A DNA stretch of 64,000 nt, taken from NCBI GenBank assembly GCA_021030915.1, contig JAGEMR010000118.1:1-64000 (forward strand). The letters run 5' to 3'. Of the stretch, positions 63,612-64,000 are shown piece by piece. How positions within the stretch are numbered: the first letter of the stretch is position 1; each line of letters starts with the position of its first letter. The notes beneath the pieces are model-generated. The model saw nothing but the letters and a program-made list of their open reading frames with translations, was not told where the DNA came from and ran no database searches. This stretch comes from Astrothelium macrocarpum (Eukaryota; Ascomycota; Dothideomycetes; Trypetheliales; Trypetheliaceae). The position numbers and the translations under genes were made by a program.

Positions 63612-64000
63612 GCTGCTTGTGAGAGCGTCGTGATGTTCCGAGAGCGTCCAGTATCTATAATTTCACACGAATTTTTGGAGAGCCTTTGGAAAAGTGTATT
63701 TGGAGTAAGACTGAACGACAAGAGGGGTGGTCAAGGCATGCGCAAGTATCCCATGCGCATCTAAAAGGTAGCGGTCCCATGCACCAAGGCGCAGGTTGAC
63801 GAGGGGGCAAACAACGCAAAGAGCAGACTCCCCATGCCACTACTGATGGAGGTTACATCTGAAAGATCTACTCACTAGTTGCAACCATTAGATAGCCGAA
63901 ACATATTTGAGAACCCAGCGACCTGCGCCCAAGGTACAGAAGTAGCACCTCTTCATGCAAAAACAATGCACAAGAGGTCCGAGCAGGATAGGCGAACAGG
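63612..64000. other. Right edge, nothing recognised
   Basis: Promoter side of the PTH11-like gene; no frame with family resemblance before the window ends. Confidence 0.4.

Noticed and set aside
1..64000. tRNA, rRNA or CRISPR features
   Set aside because: I looked for tRNA-like GGTTCGA boxes and for regularly spaced repeats and found no convincing case; the spaced repeats at 9185 and 56612 are a minisatellite and a coding repeat.

Overview
The window reads as chromosomal DNA of a filamentous ascomycete (Pezizomycotina). Genes carry short introns of about 48-87 nt with GT-AG ends and CTAAC/CTGAC-like branch sites. The core genes are ascomycete-type orthologues. There are HET-type and WW-type accessory genes, and repeats carry the C-to-T / G-to-A damage typical of RIP (repeat-induced point mutation). 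I cannot name the genus.

Layout. (1) 1-6780 is an extremely AT-rich, RIP-saturated block. A Ty3/gypsy chromovirus pol can still be read in it (reverse transcriptase, RNase H, integrase, chromodomain). (2) About 6.8-24.5 kb is an accessory, decaying zone. It holds an epoxide-hydrolase-like gene without a visible first exon, a WW-like gene, several orphan genes, a minisatellite, and a run of broken genes: a two-frameshift AAA ATPase, a CorA-like exon, a two-stop gene and a HET C-terminus. (3) 24.9-53.5 kb is a conserved housekeeping block: a full ABCB transporter, a TPP1/Est3-like telomere protein, Fab1/PIKfyve lipid kinase, a mitochondrial-carrier-like protein, FACT subunit Spt16, an FSH-type hydrolase, Ipi3, proteasome subunit Rpn5, and an ethanolamine/cholinephosphotransferase. 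(4) 53.7-55.5 kb is a Tc1/mariner element with perfect 116-bp inverted repeats and a stop-riddled transposase. (5) 56.5-63.6 kb looks like a small peptide natural-product cluster. It holds a secreted precursor with four 22-residue repeats separated by Lys-Arg, a UstYa-type (DUF3328) oxidase gene, a GMC-family FAD oxidoreductase and a PTH11-like membrane protein.

The two signals I rate highest are the candidate dikaritin-type RiPP locus (56567-62240) and a set of four GC-rich islands inside the housekeeping block. In every island the plus strand switches from C-rich to G-rich, whatever the orientation of the host gene. The pattern resembles the skew switch expected at a replication initiation or strand-asymmetric mutation site. 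All exon structures were joined by eye from splice motifs, reading-frame phase and family resemblance, and no database search was possible.
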